Position numbers and translations under genes: made by a program. Positions 24,099 to 35,941 of a DNA stretch of 64,000 nt are shown in pieces. The notes under the pieces were generated by a model, which did no database searches, had not been told where the DNA came from, and saw only the letters and a program-made list of their open reading frames with translations. The first letter of the stretch is position 1. Each line of letters begins with the position of its first letter. Source of the DNA: Liopterus haemorrhoidalis. Taxonomy: Eukaryota; Arthropoda; Insecta; Coleoptera; Dytiscidae. The stretch covers positions 63,397,381 to 63,461,380 of the forward strand of contig OZ020611.1 of assembly GCA_963971575.1 (NCBI GenBank), given 5' to 3'.

Positions 24099-25165
24099 GT
24101 GTGGAGTATGTGTGATCTTATTACTGCAATAATGTTGAAAGCATTGCCACGGAAAACACTTGTACTACTCACTCAGATATTTAATGCTATTATCAGAATA
24201 CAACATTTTCCAAGTCAATGGAAGTTTGCTCACATAATTATGGTACATAAAGTAGGAAAACCAGCACATGACGCAGCTTCTTATAGGCCAATTTCATTAT
24301 TACCATCTATGTCTAAATTACTAGAAAAACTAATTTTAAAACGACTTAAACCTATTATTGAAGAAGATGTACTCCCAGATCACCAGTTTGGTTTCAGGCA
24401 ACAGCATTCTACTATAGAACAAGTTCATCGTGTAGTCCACATTATAGAAAACACCTTGGAAGAACGAAAAGTATGTTCAGCTGCTTTTCTAGATGTTAGT
24501 CAAGCTTTTGATAAAGTATGGCATACTGGCCTTTTATATAAAATTAAAAAATGTTTGCCCTATCAGTTCTTCTTGCTATTCAAATCTTATTTATCTCATA
24601 GATATTTTATAATAAATAAAATATGACAAAGCATTGTCGGAAAAATACACAATAAAAGCTTGAGTACCCCAGGGGAGTGTTTTAGGACCAACGCTTTACC
24701 AAATTTTCACAGCAGACATTCCAAATGATGAATCTATCGCAATGGCTACTTACGCTGATGACACAGCAATTCTAGCTGTTCATGACAACCCAGTGGAAGC
24801 ACCTAACCTTTTACAAAAATCATTAAATGATTTACAGGTATGGCTCAAAATATGGCGTATAAAAATAAATGAATCAAAATCTCACCACATCACTTTTACC
24901 AACAGAAAAGTCATTTGTCCCCAAGTTTTCTTAAATAATACAGAATTACCGCCGACAAAGGAAATTAAATATCTAGGAATGCACTTAGATAAAAGATTGA
25001 CCTGACAAGTAAAAGAAAACATTTAGATTTGAAAATTAGAAAACTCTATTGGCTTCTTGGTCATAAATCTAGTCTAAGTATATATAATAAACTTCCAATT
25101 TATAAAATTATATTGAAACCAGTTTGAAAATATAATATATCAGTAAAATTTTGGCTTTGTTATTA
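24099..25165 (+). pseudogene. Jockey-like LINE reverse transcriptase fragment
   Basis: The RT reads DLITAIMLKALP, KPAHDAASYRPISLLP, QFGFRQQHSTIEQVHRV and AAFLDVSQAFDKVWH (motif A) in one frame. After a frameshift comes VPQGSVLGPTLYQIF, preceded by a stop (TGA where Gly is usual), then ATYADDTAILA (catalytic YADD, from 24742) and IKYLGMHLDKRLT. Past another stop, the LYWLLGHKSSLSIYNKLPIYK thumb block is readable to about 25165. Both the endonuclease and the C-terminus are missing. The fragment sits inside the Tc1-like element. Confidence 0.85.
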
Positions 25166-25215
25166 CTTAAACCAACTATTTTTCTAATACTGATATTTTT
25201 ACGCACATGACTGTA

Positions 25216-26149
25216 TTTTTCTTAGTATTCATTTTCAGATCATATTTTATGCCCATTTCAGAACACTAATTGGCAAATATATAATAATGGTACCTATTAT
25301 AAAAAATTTAAATGGAATTAAAACATATAGGTACAATTAAAAATTTCCAGTCCGTAAATTTATGAATTAGGGTAGTAATGCCACTATAATAAAATTATAT
25401 TTGATTACAAACACAAGAAAAAATTTGATTCCCTTAATAAAAACTCAATTACAAATAAAAATTTTATATGCAGCTATTTTTATTAAGTAATAAATGTTAG
25501 TTTCGTTCATAATATAAAATATGATAATTACGACATACATGTTTTAGAATCTTTCCTATATCTCAATGATATACTTAAAATATAATTTCGCATTCACGAA
25601 TAATATATTCGTGAATTTTCACATTTATAAGATAATCTTATATAAAGAATGGGTACATGAATTGGCATATAAAGTTCAAGGTTATAATTTTATAACCCTG
25701 AAGACGGCTACGGAAATTATATTTCAATTCATATTTAATTTTTATTGCGTTATCAAACAAGGTCATTACTAAGAATATCCTTTTATACTTTGATAAATAA
25801 ATCGAATATTTGGATTCATCCAACATAATGGTTAAATGGAGAAGATGCAAGAATGAAATAATGAAGATATCTGAGTATCTGAATATTGTACACGAGACCG
25901 AGTATCACATATAGAGGCAGATGATTTTAGTGGATGGCACAGTTAATGAAAATGAATGATGCTAGAATGGTAAAGATCTTCTAGTTCTTTTTTTGTGGGT
26001 GTTATGGCGTTCAGATGACTCACACCAGCTTCTTAAAATTTTGAAATTTCTTTTTTCTTTAATTTAACGAATATGAAAAGATAATGTAAGAAATATTCAG
26101 GATAGGGGTTTTTGCGGACAGGCCGTCACGGCACGACTGCGGATTGAAG
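25216..26149. other. No recognisable gene
   Basis: AT-rich. A 25-base near-palindrome around ATTCACGAATAATATATTCG (25592-25616) is the only structure noticed. Confidence 0.4.
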
Positions 26150-26306
26150 TAAAGCCTGGTTTATAATAACTCCATAGCATAACGTAAAGCTATAAAACAA
26201 TGGGTCTGACCCTTCAAAACATCTGTTTGTAATAAACAGAACAAAGAAATTAGTGTAATTTTTATGCTTATGTATCCATAACATATCTATTATAAACCAG
26301 GTTTAA
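26150..26306. mobile_element. Harbinger-type MITE, tandem copy A
   Basis: A 151-bp body (26153-26303) with terminal inverted repeats of about 16 bp (AGCCTGGTTTATAATA) lies between TAA trinucleotides. TAA fits the TWA target of PIF/Harbinger elements. Confidence 0.75.
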
Positions 26307-26460
26307 AGCCTGGTTTATAATAAGCCCATAGCATAACTGCATATGCATTAAACAATAGATTTGACCCTTCAAAACATCTGTTTTTAATAAACAGAACAAA
26401 GAGAGTAGTGTAATTTTTATGCTTATGTTCCATAACATATCTATTATAAACCAGGCTTAA
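26304..26460. mobile_element. Harbinger-type MITE, tandem copy B
   Basis: A second 151-bp copy (26307-26457), head-to-tail with copy A and similar along its whole length. It shares the middle TAA (26304-26306) and has a third TAA at 26458-26460. Confidence 0.75.
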
Positions 26461-26807
26461 GCCTTGGAAAGGTTCAAAATATAGTTTATTATGTTAAGCT
26501 TCTACAGTTGTTTCACAATAACTATGAAATGACGTATTAGTTGATTCACTCGCCGTGTTACCAGTTATTTGTTTACATATGTCAAAAAAGTTAGGTTCTA
26601 TTCAACCACTTCTAAAAAAGTATTGAAAACCTATATTTTCTAGGAAGTAAAGTGGCTAATGTGAATTTTGATATAGAGTTGACGCAAATATTTTATTATT
26701 CGAATAAAAAGTTTTGAATATTTTCATTTCAAATGTTCGATTTGGTTTTCTTCGGATAACAAATATTCGAACATTAATGTCAGTACTAGTTGCAAATAAT
26801 TATATAC

Positions 26808-27991
26808 TACGAGGGTTACCTTTATGTTTTTACAAACGACCACTAGATGGCAATATTGAAATGTGTCATTACTATATTCGTAAAATATGACATTTGTTAT
26901 TGTGAAATCAGTGGCAGCTTATAAATTGACCGAGCAGTTTCTTGACTGTGAGCGATTAAAAAAAAAAAAAATTGTGAATAAATTGATATTACTGGTGAAG
27001 GTTTCTGTTTGATGATTTTTTACGATTTTAGTAAAGACCTAACTCAACAACAATGCATTGATTCGCTTCGTTCAACTTTTGGTAATGAAGCACCATCAGA
27101 AAAGACTGTTTACAATTGGTTAGCAGAATTTCGTCGTGGTCGTGCGTCCGTCAGTGATGAATCTCGTGAAGGTCGACCAAAATCGGTTGTAATTCAAAAA
27201 CACATCGATGCTGTGAGCAAAATGATTGAAGAAGATCGGCATATGACTTACTGTCAGATAGAGGCATCCTTTGGCATATCGCAGACTGCAATACATTCGA
27301 TTTTGCATGAACATTTCGCTGTGAAAAAGATCTGTTCCAGATAGATTTCGCATAATTTCGCAAAATCCGTATACAACATCATTCATTACAGTTGACGAAA
27401 GTTGAATTTATTCATTTGAACCAGAAAGTAAGCAAAAATCCACTGTTTGTATCTTCCAAGATGAATCTAAAAGCACAAAAGTTGTTCGTTCACGAAGCAC
27501 TTTCATGAAAATGATCGCTTGTTTCTTCGGATATACTGGACATGTCGCAACCATTCCTTTAGTGAATCGGAGAACAGTTAATGCTGAATGGTATACAACA
27601 ATTTGTTTTCCAGAAGTCATCGACAAAATTAGGAAAAACAACCAAAAACGTCGCATCATTCTTCATCATGAAAATGCAAGCTCCTACACAGCACTCATTG
27701 CCAGTATTCACCTGATTTATCCCCTAATGACCTTTTTTTGTTCCCCAATGTCAAACAAAAAATGCGTGGCCAGCGATTTTCATCACCTCAAGTAGCTATT
27801 GAAGCATTCGAAAACTATGTTTTTAGGATACCAACTTCAGAGTGGAAAAAATGTTTCGAGAATTGGTTTGAACGCATGCAAAAGTGAATAAATCTTAAAG
27901 GCGAATATTTTTAAAAGCAATAAAACAGTTTGTTCCAAAAAAAATTTTTTCTTTCTTAGTTTTTGTAAAAACTTAAGAGGAACCCCTCGTA
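26808..27991 (+). mobile_element. Mariner element, cecropia-like (SETMAR-type), with TA target site
   Basis: Terminal inverted repeats of about 30 bp (left CGAGGGTTACC...TTTTTACAAAC; right complement CGAGGGGTTCCTC...TTTTTACAAA) bound a 1180-bp body, with TA on each side (26808-26809 and 27990-27991). It carries a broken transposase of the type fused in the vertebrate SETMAR gene. Confidence 0.85.
27009..27890 (+). pseudogene. Cecropia-type mariner transposase, deleted
   Basis: The N-terminal frame (27009-27344) has the helix-turn-helix region: QQQCIDSLRSTFGNEAPS, TVYNWLAEFRRGRASVSDE, GRPKSVV, HMTYCQIEASFGISQTAI and FAVKKICSR. The first catalytic Asp block is deleted between about 27345 and 27420. 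The middle region (27505-27690) has ACFFGYTGHVATIPL and IILHHENAS, where Glu replaces the usual second Asp. After another frame change come YSPDLSPNDLFLF and EWKKCFENWFERMQK (about 27705-27885). It is non-functional. Confidence 0.85.
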
Positions 27992-29140
27992 TTAGCCCTA
28001 CTTATATTTAAACTTAAGTCTTTCTTACTTAGGTATTCTCACTTTTCCATATACATTGCAAACTAGTTCTAAATAACTACCACAGTCGAGTATTTTAAAA
28101 ATGATGATGTATTAGCTAGCTTACGATAAATTGCATCCATCAACTTCAGCCAGCTACTTACCTGAAAAAGAAAAGCATCATTAGTAATAACTCATAACAA
28201 ATCATCGCGGCGTTTCAGTGAGTTCATTTGGGAAATATTATAAAATTCTAGGGCAAATCCCCAAACTTTTACATAGACGAGCAAACCACATACCATATAG
28301 CCCAATTTTACGAATCTGGTTATTTTTTATTAAAGCTTAAGCCTTTATAAATGACATTAGTGGTGGTAGGAGCAAATCATTGTGGTAGCATCAGTTTTTA
28401 GGCTAATGAATGACACATTTGAGAATGTTCTATTTTAGGGTAAACGTTAATCTACTGTAGCCACATGCGATGAAATGGTACCTTTGTGACCTATGCGTAA
28501 TGTTTGCGTAAATTGTTAGGTACTGTTATGGTGTTACACAGGATGAAATCTTTATGATTTTATTGTCCTCCTGCTGCCACCGAAATACAACAGAGACCTT
28601 TGATTAACATCATTTATAATTTCGTTTCATTGCGGCCTAAATTGTATTTTTGTGTGAGTGACAAAATTTATGTACAACACCGAAAGTAGATTATTAGTAG
28701 AACGAGGGAGTCAACAAGGTAGTAAAGCAAATGCTTCTCAACAAGGACAATATTAACATGTGACTCTAAACCAAATGCCATTTGAAGTCCATGGGAATTT
28801 TGAGGGAACAAGGAAATGCACATTGTTTATAACAAGATGACCTACTAGGAGTATTACTTTAATAATATTAATGATTGCCCTACTGAACCGGTTTTCAATC
28901 CAGCTGAGTTCACTTCGTCTTTTCACTATCTAATACTGTGTAAATCATCTCAGGGGTCGTCATGAGTAATTATTTCTTAAAATTGGGTTTCTGTCTATAC
29001 AGTGATAATAAGGTCGAATTCATGCTGGTCACGTGACTAGTGGGTATAAGATGCGCACCCAGAAGGGTCTCACGGGCTTGAGCCCTCCTCCCAAGAACTC
29101 AAAAAATACACGGTTTTAGTGTTTTTAAGGAATATATTCT
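27992..29140. other. No recognisable gene
   Basis: AT-rich, with a slightly more G+C-rich patch at 29035-29100. No coding motif or terminal repeat is seen. Confidence 0.4.
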
Positions 29141-29300
29141 ATAAAGGCATATAGTCATCACTCGTATTTTGGAGCTTAAGACCTTACTTTTGTAAGTTAT
29201 CACTTGCATTTTAGAATCGAGAACTTTTTTAGGTTATCTCTCGTATTTTGGAAATGAACACTTTTTTCTTGAGGTTATCACTCGTATTTTGGAAGTACTA
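29141..29300. repeat. Minisatellite, ACTCGTATTTTGGA units
   Basis: Four imperfect units of about 35-45 bp, each with RTYATCWCTYGYATTTTRGA followed by a short TTTTT-rich spacer. A further unit (ATCTCTTGCATTTTG) lies at 29900-29925, beyond the MITE at 29335-29829. Confidence 0.65.
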
Positions 29301-29334
29301 TAAAATATAGGTATAATATATACTGTAAATATAA

Positions 29335-29829
29335 AGTCCGTTCTACATTATACTTTTTTCAATACTATACAACTCTGACGTCATTTCAACTTTAGATACT
29401 ACAGAATATAGTGGGGGAAAAAATAAGAGACAGTGATAACTTCCATCTTTTATGGAAGGTAGACTTTTATTCTAGGTTCAGGTGACAGACAACAGTTTAG
29501 TTATAGAACCAATTCTACTAATCAATTTATAAATACTGTTTAATTGTGCTTATAGTTTATATTATATTATATGTTCTAAATAAACTTCTTATCAACTTAA
29601 TAAACTTCTAAAAGTTAAATTGTAAACAAAAACGTTGGTAGTTGGTACGACTGAGAAGTATACAACTGTCACCCAAAAATTTGGGCAGAGGAATTTTTGA
29701 AAATAGTGTAGTTTGTAGTGTAGCATCGAAAGTTGGAAGGAAATATTGTGTTTCACATTATACTTTTTACGTCAGTTCTACGCAAAAAATCTGTAGTGCT
29801 TCGCAAAAAAGTATAATGTCGAACGGACT
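29335..29829. mobile_element. MITE inserted beside or within the minisatellite
   Basis: The ends AGTCCGTTCTACATTATACT and the complement of 29810-29829 (AGTCCGTTCGACATTATACT) are inverted repeats of about 25 bp with one mismatch in the outer 20. The interior is noncoding. The target duplication is unclear; a TA on the left suggests Tc1/mariner. Confidence 0.65.
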
Positions 29830-30469
29830 AAACATTTACAATACTGACATCTTTAAATAAGAAATAAGAAAATCAGTAAGGACCTTTTATGTTTTAGGTC
29901 ATCTCTTGCATTTTGAAAAATAAAGTGTTTTTGGTCAGCACTTGTTGCCGATTGTTGTCCAGTAATTTCCCGATTCCTACTCTTTTAAAACAATTTTGTA
30001 TACCCCCCCCCCAGAAAAAATGCATAGGTGCGCAACTGCGTAACTCTCATATCAGATAAACTCTCATAGAAGAAAGTACTTGCTTTTTCTGACGTAACAA
30101 CAATATACTGTCATTCCACAAGATAATTTGCCAAATATCTTGTAGCACTAACTACTCCCCTACATTGATCAAATTCTTAGTGAAATCTATGGTTTCCGAG
30201 CAAGAACGTCGAAAACCGATCAGAGATTTTCTTTGTAGCAAATTGTAGGTAAGAGTCTCGATTTTGGTACTGATACCATATGTTCATGAACTTCTAAGTA
30301 ACATATAACAACACTGACAGCGAGGAAATAAAGTTAGTAACAATCTAGACATCATAATTTGCAGCGAATTTTTATCTATCTAAGAAGATTTAGTCGGCGA
30401 TAGTCGACTTGCGCTCTTAAGTGGATACTGCAAAAGTGGCATGTGACACTACATAAAAACATAGTAGGT

Positions 30470-31440
30470 CATTAAATTTTTTATAGAGGGAACTCTTTAC
30501 TAATTCATTTTACTGCAATGCGTGGTTTCATTCTTAAAAAGTCTTCTGACCTAACTTCTCCCCCATATTTTAATCTAACTTAACTGTGAAACGACTAAAA
30601 TCTAACGCACTGAAATCTTATCACAGTAGATACATTATATTTTTATTAATAACAATAAATCTGTTACCTGTAGAATTCTTTGGTCCCATATTTAACACCT
30701 AAATAATAAATAACTATTTGTGAAACTCGAATGTTTATAAGTAAGATATCACTCAAACTGTAATCATATGGAAAGAAAATACAATTATGGTATTAAGTGA
30801 AACTTTCAGGTAGAAATGATAATTTAAAATCATAATTCCCGCTAAAATTTGAAACATAAAATTATTATTTCTACCTTTCAAATGTAATAATAGTACGCTT
30901 TCAATTGTAATAATTTTTTAATTCAGTTCCCGGCTAAGAGTTGAATTAGTTCTAAGTTTCGTCGACAGATTGTTCCGTTTCAGTTTGTTGGCAGGAAAAT
31001 ATCAGACGTCAGATATCTTTTCACAATTTTTTAACGACCTTTTATCCAAATTTATTAAAAAATCGTCTTAAACTATCAAAAATTTACCCTAAAGCATATT
31101 TTATCTTTTACACTCCAAAAACGACATTACAAATGAGATATGTTATAAGTTTGACATGTAAAAAAATGACAGTTGCGATCTTGAGATATTTGCAGCAATT
31201 AAGGTCCGGTTTCTGAAAGCTTGGCCGAGTTTAATCTTTTGGTTAAACTCGGTTACAATATAACAATCCCATAAGTAACCATAGTAACCATTTTCTAACT
31301 ATTTGGTTATAGTTAACTAAGTTATCAGAAACCGGCCCTTAGTTGCATAAATCTATCGTTTGAAAAATATTTTCTTATGGTTTAAAATCAAATTTTGCAC
31401 GTTCGAAACGCCATTTTGAGTCATTATAACTTTATACTGA
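30470..31440. repeat. Old duplicated segment, copy 1
   Basis: This segment resembles 35280-35940 plus 36893-36960 over its length, with shared blocks such as GAAATCTTATCACAGT, AATAACAATAAATCTGTT, AAAAAGTCTTCTG and ATCGTTTGAAAAAT. Divergence is high. Copy 1 contains the small MITE at 31200-31340 and lacks the Harbinger element present in copy 2. Confidence 0.65.
31200..31340. mobile_element. Short foldback MITE
   Basis: The ends AAGGTCCGGTTTCTGA and the complement TAAGGGCCGGTTTCTGATAA are inverted. The body is about 135 bp with paired GGTTA/TAACC-rich inner parts. It is absent from the corresponding place in copy 2 (about 35900). Confidence 0.55.
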
Positions 31441-32404
31441 AATTTATTGTCGTGGCGGATGAAATTATTACCTTGTATCTGTCAAAGACTTAAAAAAATA
31501 CATGTTTATCTTTATTTAAAAATAATCTAGATCCCCCAAAATTATAGGAATGCTCCTAAGCACTAAAGCAAACCCTTGACTTTAATTATCCCGAAATTAT
31601 AGAATAAATCCCGGTTTTACGTGTCAGAGATTAATTTTTATTCACTTTCTATTTCCTTGTAAGACACCTACTTAGCAACAACAATCTGTGCTACTGTTAC
31701 TAGTTGCACTGCAAGCAAGTGTCACCTTGAAAAAATCTAATATGTTTATGCCTACATTCCAGTATCACACGTTAATACATAAAAGTAACAAAAGTATATT
31801 TATTCTAATTGTATGAATGTTTTGCATAGCAACTGGCGGAAGATTCCCCATTGGCCATGTATTGTTCGACATATTTTGTTACGTAGGTTATTATATAGTG
31901 CAATTATCATATGTTATTTATCAATGATGTAGGTAGACTTGCGCGTCATCCAGGAAATTAAATAATGATAATAGTTATCGTGGTTATTATTCAACTTTTT
32001 AATGGTTATGTTTTTGTTGTTACTATAGGTTAGTTCAATTTTTATTTACAAGAGTCAACTGTTTTTTTTTCTTACTCACTCTTTTTTTCTCTCTAGTTTT
32101 ATAGTCCAATTTGAACTTGAACTTGTTGCACATCTTTCTGCCAGATTGATCTATTTTTTACAAAACTTTTCCAGTTTAAACAATTCATTATGTGACTGTA
32201 TTTTTACATTTGTCAGTCCATCTTTCGGTTGTCCTTTTATTGTGTACATTTTGCCGTCCATAATGTTTTTAGGCACAGTTTTCATCCACTGGCTCTACAT
32301 GCCGTAGCCCACAAGTTCTCATGGACCTACTATATTGGATTTTGTATCTAGGATTCAGGTATCCTTACCTTTTCCATTGTATTTCAGCAAAGATCATATG
32401 TTTT

Positions 32405-32770
32405 TCAGAAAGCGTCTGTGGTAATTCAGATTAGTAAAATGTAATTCAGAAAGTATCAATTTTAATTCATATTAGTAAAATGTAATTCAAAAAGTATCAA
32501 TTGTAATTCAGAAAGTGTTAATTTAAATCAGATTACATAGTAAATTGTAATTCAGTAAATGTCGGTTGTAATTCAGAAGAAGAACAGAAGTTTATGGACA
32601 GTAACAATACACGTCATCTTACTATTTTCTGAATTACAATTGACTGGCTAATTCAATTAACCACAGCAGCAAAGGCGTTTTAATTAAAAAAAAAAAAAAA
32701 TACAATTCTAAATTACAGTTTAATAATCTAAATTACAGTTGACGTTTTCTGAACTACAGTTGGAAAAGGT
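32405..32770. repeat. TAATTCAG inverted repeat block (second copy 33919-34284)
   Basis: The left half has repeated units of about 20 bases with TGTAATTCAGAAAGT. The right half has the same motif inverted (CTGAATTACAATTGAC, CTGAACTACAGTT). An A-run lies between. It looks like a TIR element with subterminal repeats, but no target duplication is defined. Confidence 0.55.
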
Positions 32771-32822
32771 GTAGATCTAGATTTAGGATTTCGTAGGAAC
32801 TCATATACCGTCATTCATGTGG

Positions 32823-33399
32823 GTCTATATCAGTGGTTCATAAACTTGGGGGCCCGCGAAACAATTTTGACATTGACTTTTCGCTTATAAATCATTTCGC
32901 GAATAACTCATTTAATAAAAATCCTACATGGTCCAGACTTTTTGTATTTCTTGTTATCTAACTAGTTATTGACACAACTAAACAATAATTAGTAAAAATT
33001 TTATTATTTTTATTCAACTGCAAATTATTTACAGAAAACATATTAGAATAAGATCTATTTTGACCAATATTTGACCAATAAATGGTTGTATGAGTTTAAC
33101 GTATTATAATTTGTAACTTATTTAATTCTTTTTACTACTCTTTTTATTCATTTTATGTTTTTTATTATATATTCTAATAAAAATGTTCATCTCTATAAAT
33201 GCGCAAGACCATTTATTAAAATAACCAGCGATATATTTTTACCAATATTAATTATAACGTGGTGCCTATGAGATTATTGAGCCAGAAATTAAGTTTCAAG
33301 AACGCCGTAAAATGCCTAGGATTGGGATGGGGTCCGCAAAAAAAAATGTTCAAGAGGGGGTCCTCGGACTACATAAGTTTAAGAACCCCTGGTTCATAT
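32823..33399. mobile_element. hAT MITE in unit 1
   Basis: The body is 32831-33391, with ends CAGTGGTTCATAAACTT and CAGGGGTTCTTAAACTT (complement). The flanks GTCTATAT and GTTCATAT agree at 6 of 8. CAG-type ends and an 8-bp target fit hAT. The small open frame at 33259-33450 crosses its right end and is not a gene. Confidence 0.7.
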
Positions 33400-33604
33400 G
33401 GTAGATATTGTGTCAAACGCATCTTAAAGCGTTATGGGAAATTGAATTAAAGCTCTTGAAACATCTAAAGAAATCATTGAGACGCAATTTATTACTCAAG
33501 AAAATATCCACCTTATAACTAAACGGGTTAGCCTAAAATTCTGGAAAAAAAAAAAAATAAAAATGTACTAATAACTAATAATATAAACCTACTATACTTG
33601 TTCA

Positions 33605-35118
33605 CTCTAGTTTTATAGTCCAATTTGAACTTGAACTTGTTGCACATCTTTCTGCCAGATTGATCTATTTTTTACAAAACTTTTCCAGTTTAAACAATTC
33701 ATTATGTGACTGTATTTTTACATTTGTCAGTCCATCTTTCGGTTGTCCTTTTATTGTGTACATTTTGCCGTCCATAATGTTTTTAGGCACAGTTTTCATC
33801 CACTGGCTCTACATGCCGTAGCCCACAAGTTCTCATGGACCTACTATATTGGATTTTGTATCTAGGATTCAGGTATCCTTACCTTTTCCATTGTATTTCA
33901 GCAAAGATCATATGTTTTTCAGAAAGCGTCTGTGGTAATTCAGATTAGTAAAATGTAATTCAGAAAGTATCAATTTTAATTCATATTAGTAAAATGTAAT
34001 TCAAAAAGTATCAATTGTAATTCAGAAAGTGTTAATTTAAATCAGATTACATAGTAAATTGTAATTCAGTAAATGTCGGTTGTAATTCAGAAGAAGAACA
34101 GAAGTTTATGGACAGTAACAATACACGTCATCTTACTATTTTCTGAATTACAATTGACTGGCTAATTCAATTAACCACAGCAGCAAAGGCGTTTTAATTA
34201 AAAAAAAAAAAAAATACAATTCTAAATTACAGTTTAATAATCTAAATTACAGTTGACGTTTTCTGAACTACAGTTGGAAAAGGTGTAGATCTAGATTTAG
34301 GATTTCGTAGGAACTCATATACCGTCATTCATGTGGGTCTATATCAGTGGTTCATAAACTTGGGGGCCCGCGAAACAATTTTGACATTGACTTTTCGCTT
34401 ATAAATCATTTCGCGAATAACTCATTTAATAAAAATCCTACATGGTCCAGACTTTTTGTATTTCTTGTTATCTAACTAGTTATTGACACAACTAAACAAT
34501 AATTAGTAAAAATTTTATTATTTTTATTCAACTGCAAATTATTTACAGAAAACATATTAGAATAAGATCTATTTTGACCAATATTTGACCAATAAATGGT
34601 TGTATGAGTTTAACGTATTATAATTTGTAACTTATTTAATTCTTTTTACTACTCTTTTTATTCATTTTATGTTTTTTATTATATATTCTAATAAAAATGT
34701 TCATCTCTATAAATGCGCAAGACCATTTATTAAAATAACCAGCGATATATTTTTACCAATATTAATTATAACGTGGTGCCTATGAGATTATTGAGCCAGA
34801 AATTAAGTTTCAAGAACGCCGTAAAATGCCTAGGATTGGGATGGGGTCCGCAAAAAAAAATGTTCAAGAGGGGGTCCTCGGACTACATAAGTTTAAGAAC
34901 CCCTGGTTCATATGGTAGATATTGTGTCAAACGCATCTTAAAGCGTTATGGGAAATTGAATTAAAGCTCTTGAAACATCTAAAGAAATCATTGAGACGCA
35001 ATTTATTACTCAAGAAAATATCCACCTTATAACTAAACGGGTTAGCCTAAAATTCTGGAAAAAAAAATAAATAAAAATGTACTAATAACTAATAATATAA
35101 ACCTACTATACTTGTTCA
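33605..35118. repeat. 1514-bp tandem duplication, unit 2
   Basis: Direct repeat of 32091-33604 with the same internal parts, including the poly(A) of equal length near 34200. Confidence 0.95.
34337..34913. mobile_element. hAT MITE in unit 2
   Basis: Duplicate of 32823-33399. It was copied with the segment rather than inserted again, since both flanks are identical. Confidence 0.7.
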
Positions 35119-35941
35119 CAATATTTTTTCGAAAGTTATCGAAAAATAATATTTGTCTAAATTCATCCAAATTATTTTAATACTTAATATTACAGTTAAA
35201 TATATAGACACGACTAGCAGCATAGTGCATACTGGCCTAATTGGGGCCGAGGACTTTGTCCCGGGCCTGTGTTGTTGTAAAAATCACAGTAGGTATATTA
35301 CATTTTTTTATAGGGAGTTTATCCCATTACACTTATCCATTTTACCGCAAAAGGTGGATTCATTCTAAAAAGTCTTCTGGTCTAACATCTCCCATATTGT
35401 AATTTTCTCCCCAACTTAACTAAAGCCTAACGCACTGGGAGTTGAAATCTTATCACAGTTATTATATTTTTATAAATAACAATAAATCTGTTTCCTATGG
35501 AATTCTTTATTCTATATTAAACAATAAAATAATAAACAACTATTGTTATTGTCTTTAAAACGAAATAATAGTACACTCTCAATAGTAATAAAATATTTTA
35601 TTACTATTAAATAATAAATTTTTAATTTACCCCCGTTAAAATCTGAATTAGTTCGGAGTTTCGTCCATAGGTTTTTTTGTTTTTTTTTTTATATGTCAGA
35701 CTTCAGATATTACTACACGTTATTTAAATATTTTTATTTAAATTAAACTAAATAACTCGTCTTTAAGACTATCAAAATTTACCCCAAAACAGATGTTATC
35801 TTTCTATATCCCGATATTTTAATTGAGAAATATTACAACAGTTTGTCCTATGGAAAAAAAAATTACAGTTGTGACCTTGATATATTTACTGCACTTAAGG
35901 TGTAAAATACGGACCCCGATCGTTTGAAAAATAATTTCTAA

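Larger units (their letters stand above)
22613..25215 (+). mobile_element. Tc1-like element with IR/DR ends, interrupted by a jockey fragment
   Basis: The outer ends, 22615-22640 (CAGTCATTTGCGTAAAAATA) and the complement of 25188-25213, match apart from a few bases, and TA lies outside both. A second copy of the end motif lies inside each side: 22822-22845 on the left and, in reverse, 23894-23916 on the right. This is the IR/DR layout of some Tc1-like elements. The left pair is about 205 bp apart and the right pair about 1300 bp. The excess of about 1.1 kb equals the jockey fragment between them. Confidence 0.8.
32091..33604. repeat. 1514-bp tandem duplication, unit 1
   Basis: It matches 33605-35118 base for base by eye, apart from one A/T difference in the A-run near 33553. 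It contains a TAATTCAG repeat block (32405-32765) and a hAT MITE (32831-33391). Confidence 0.95.

Noticed and set aside
33259..33450. 63-codon open frame repeated exactly at 34773-34964
   Set aside because: It crosses the right end of a hAT MITE and is duplicated only because the 1514-bp segment is. No protein family resemblance.
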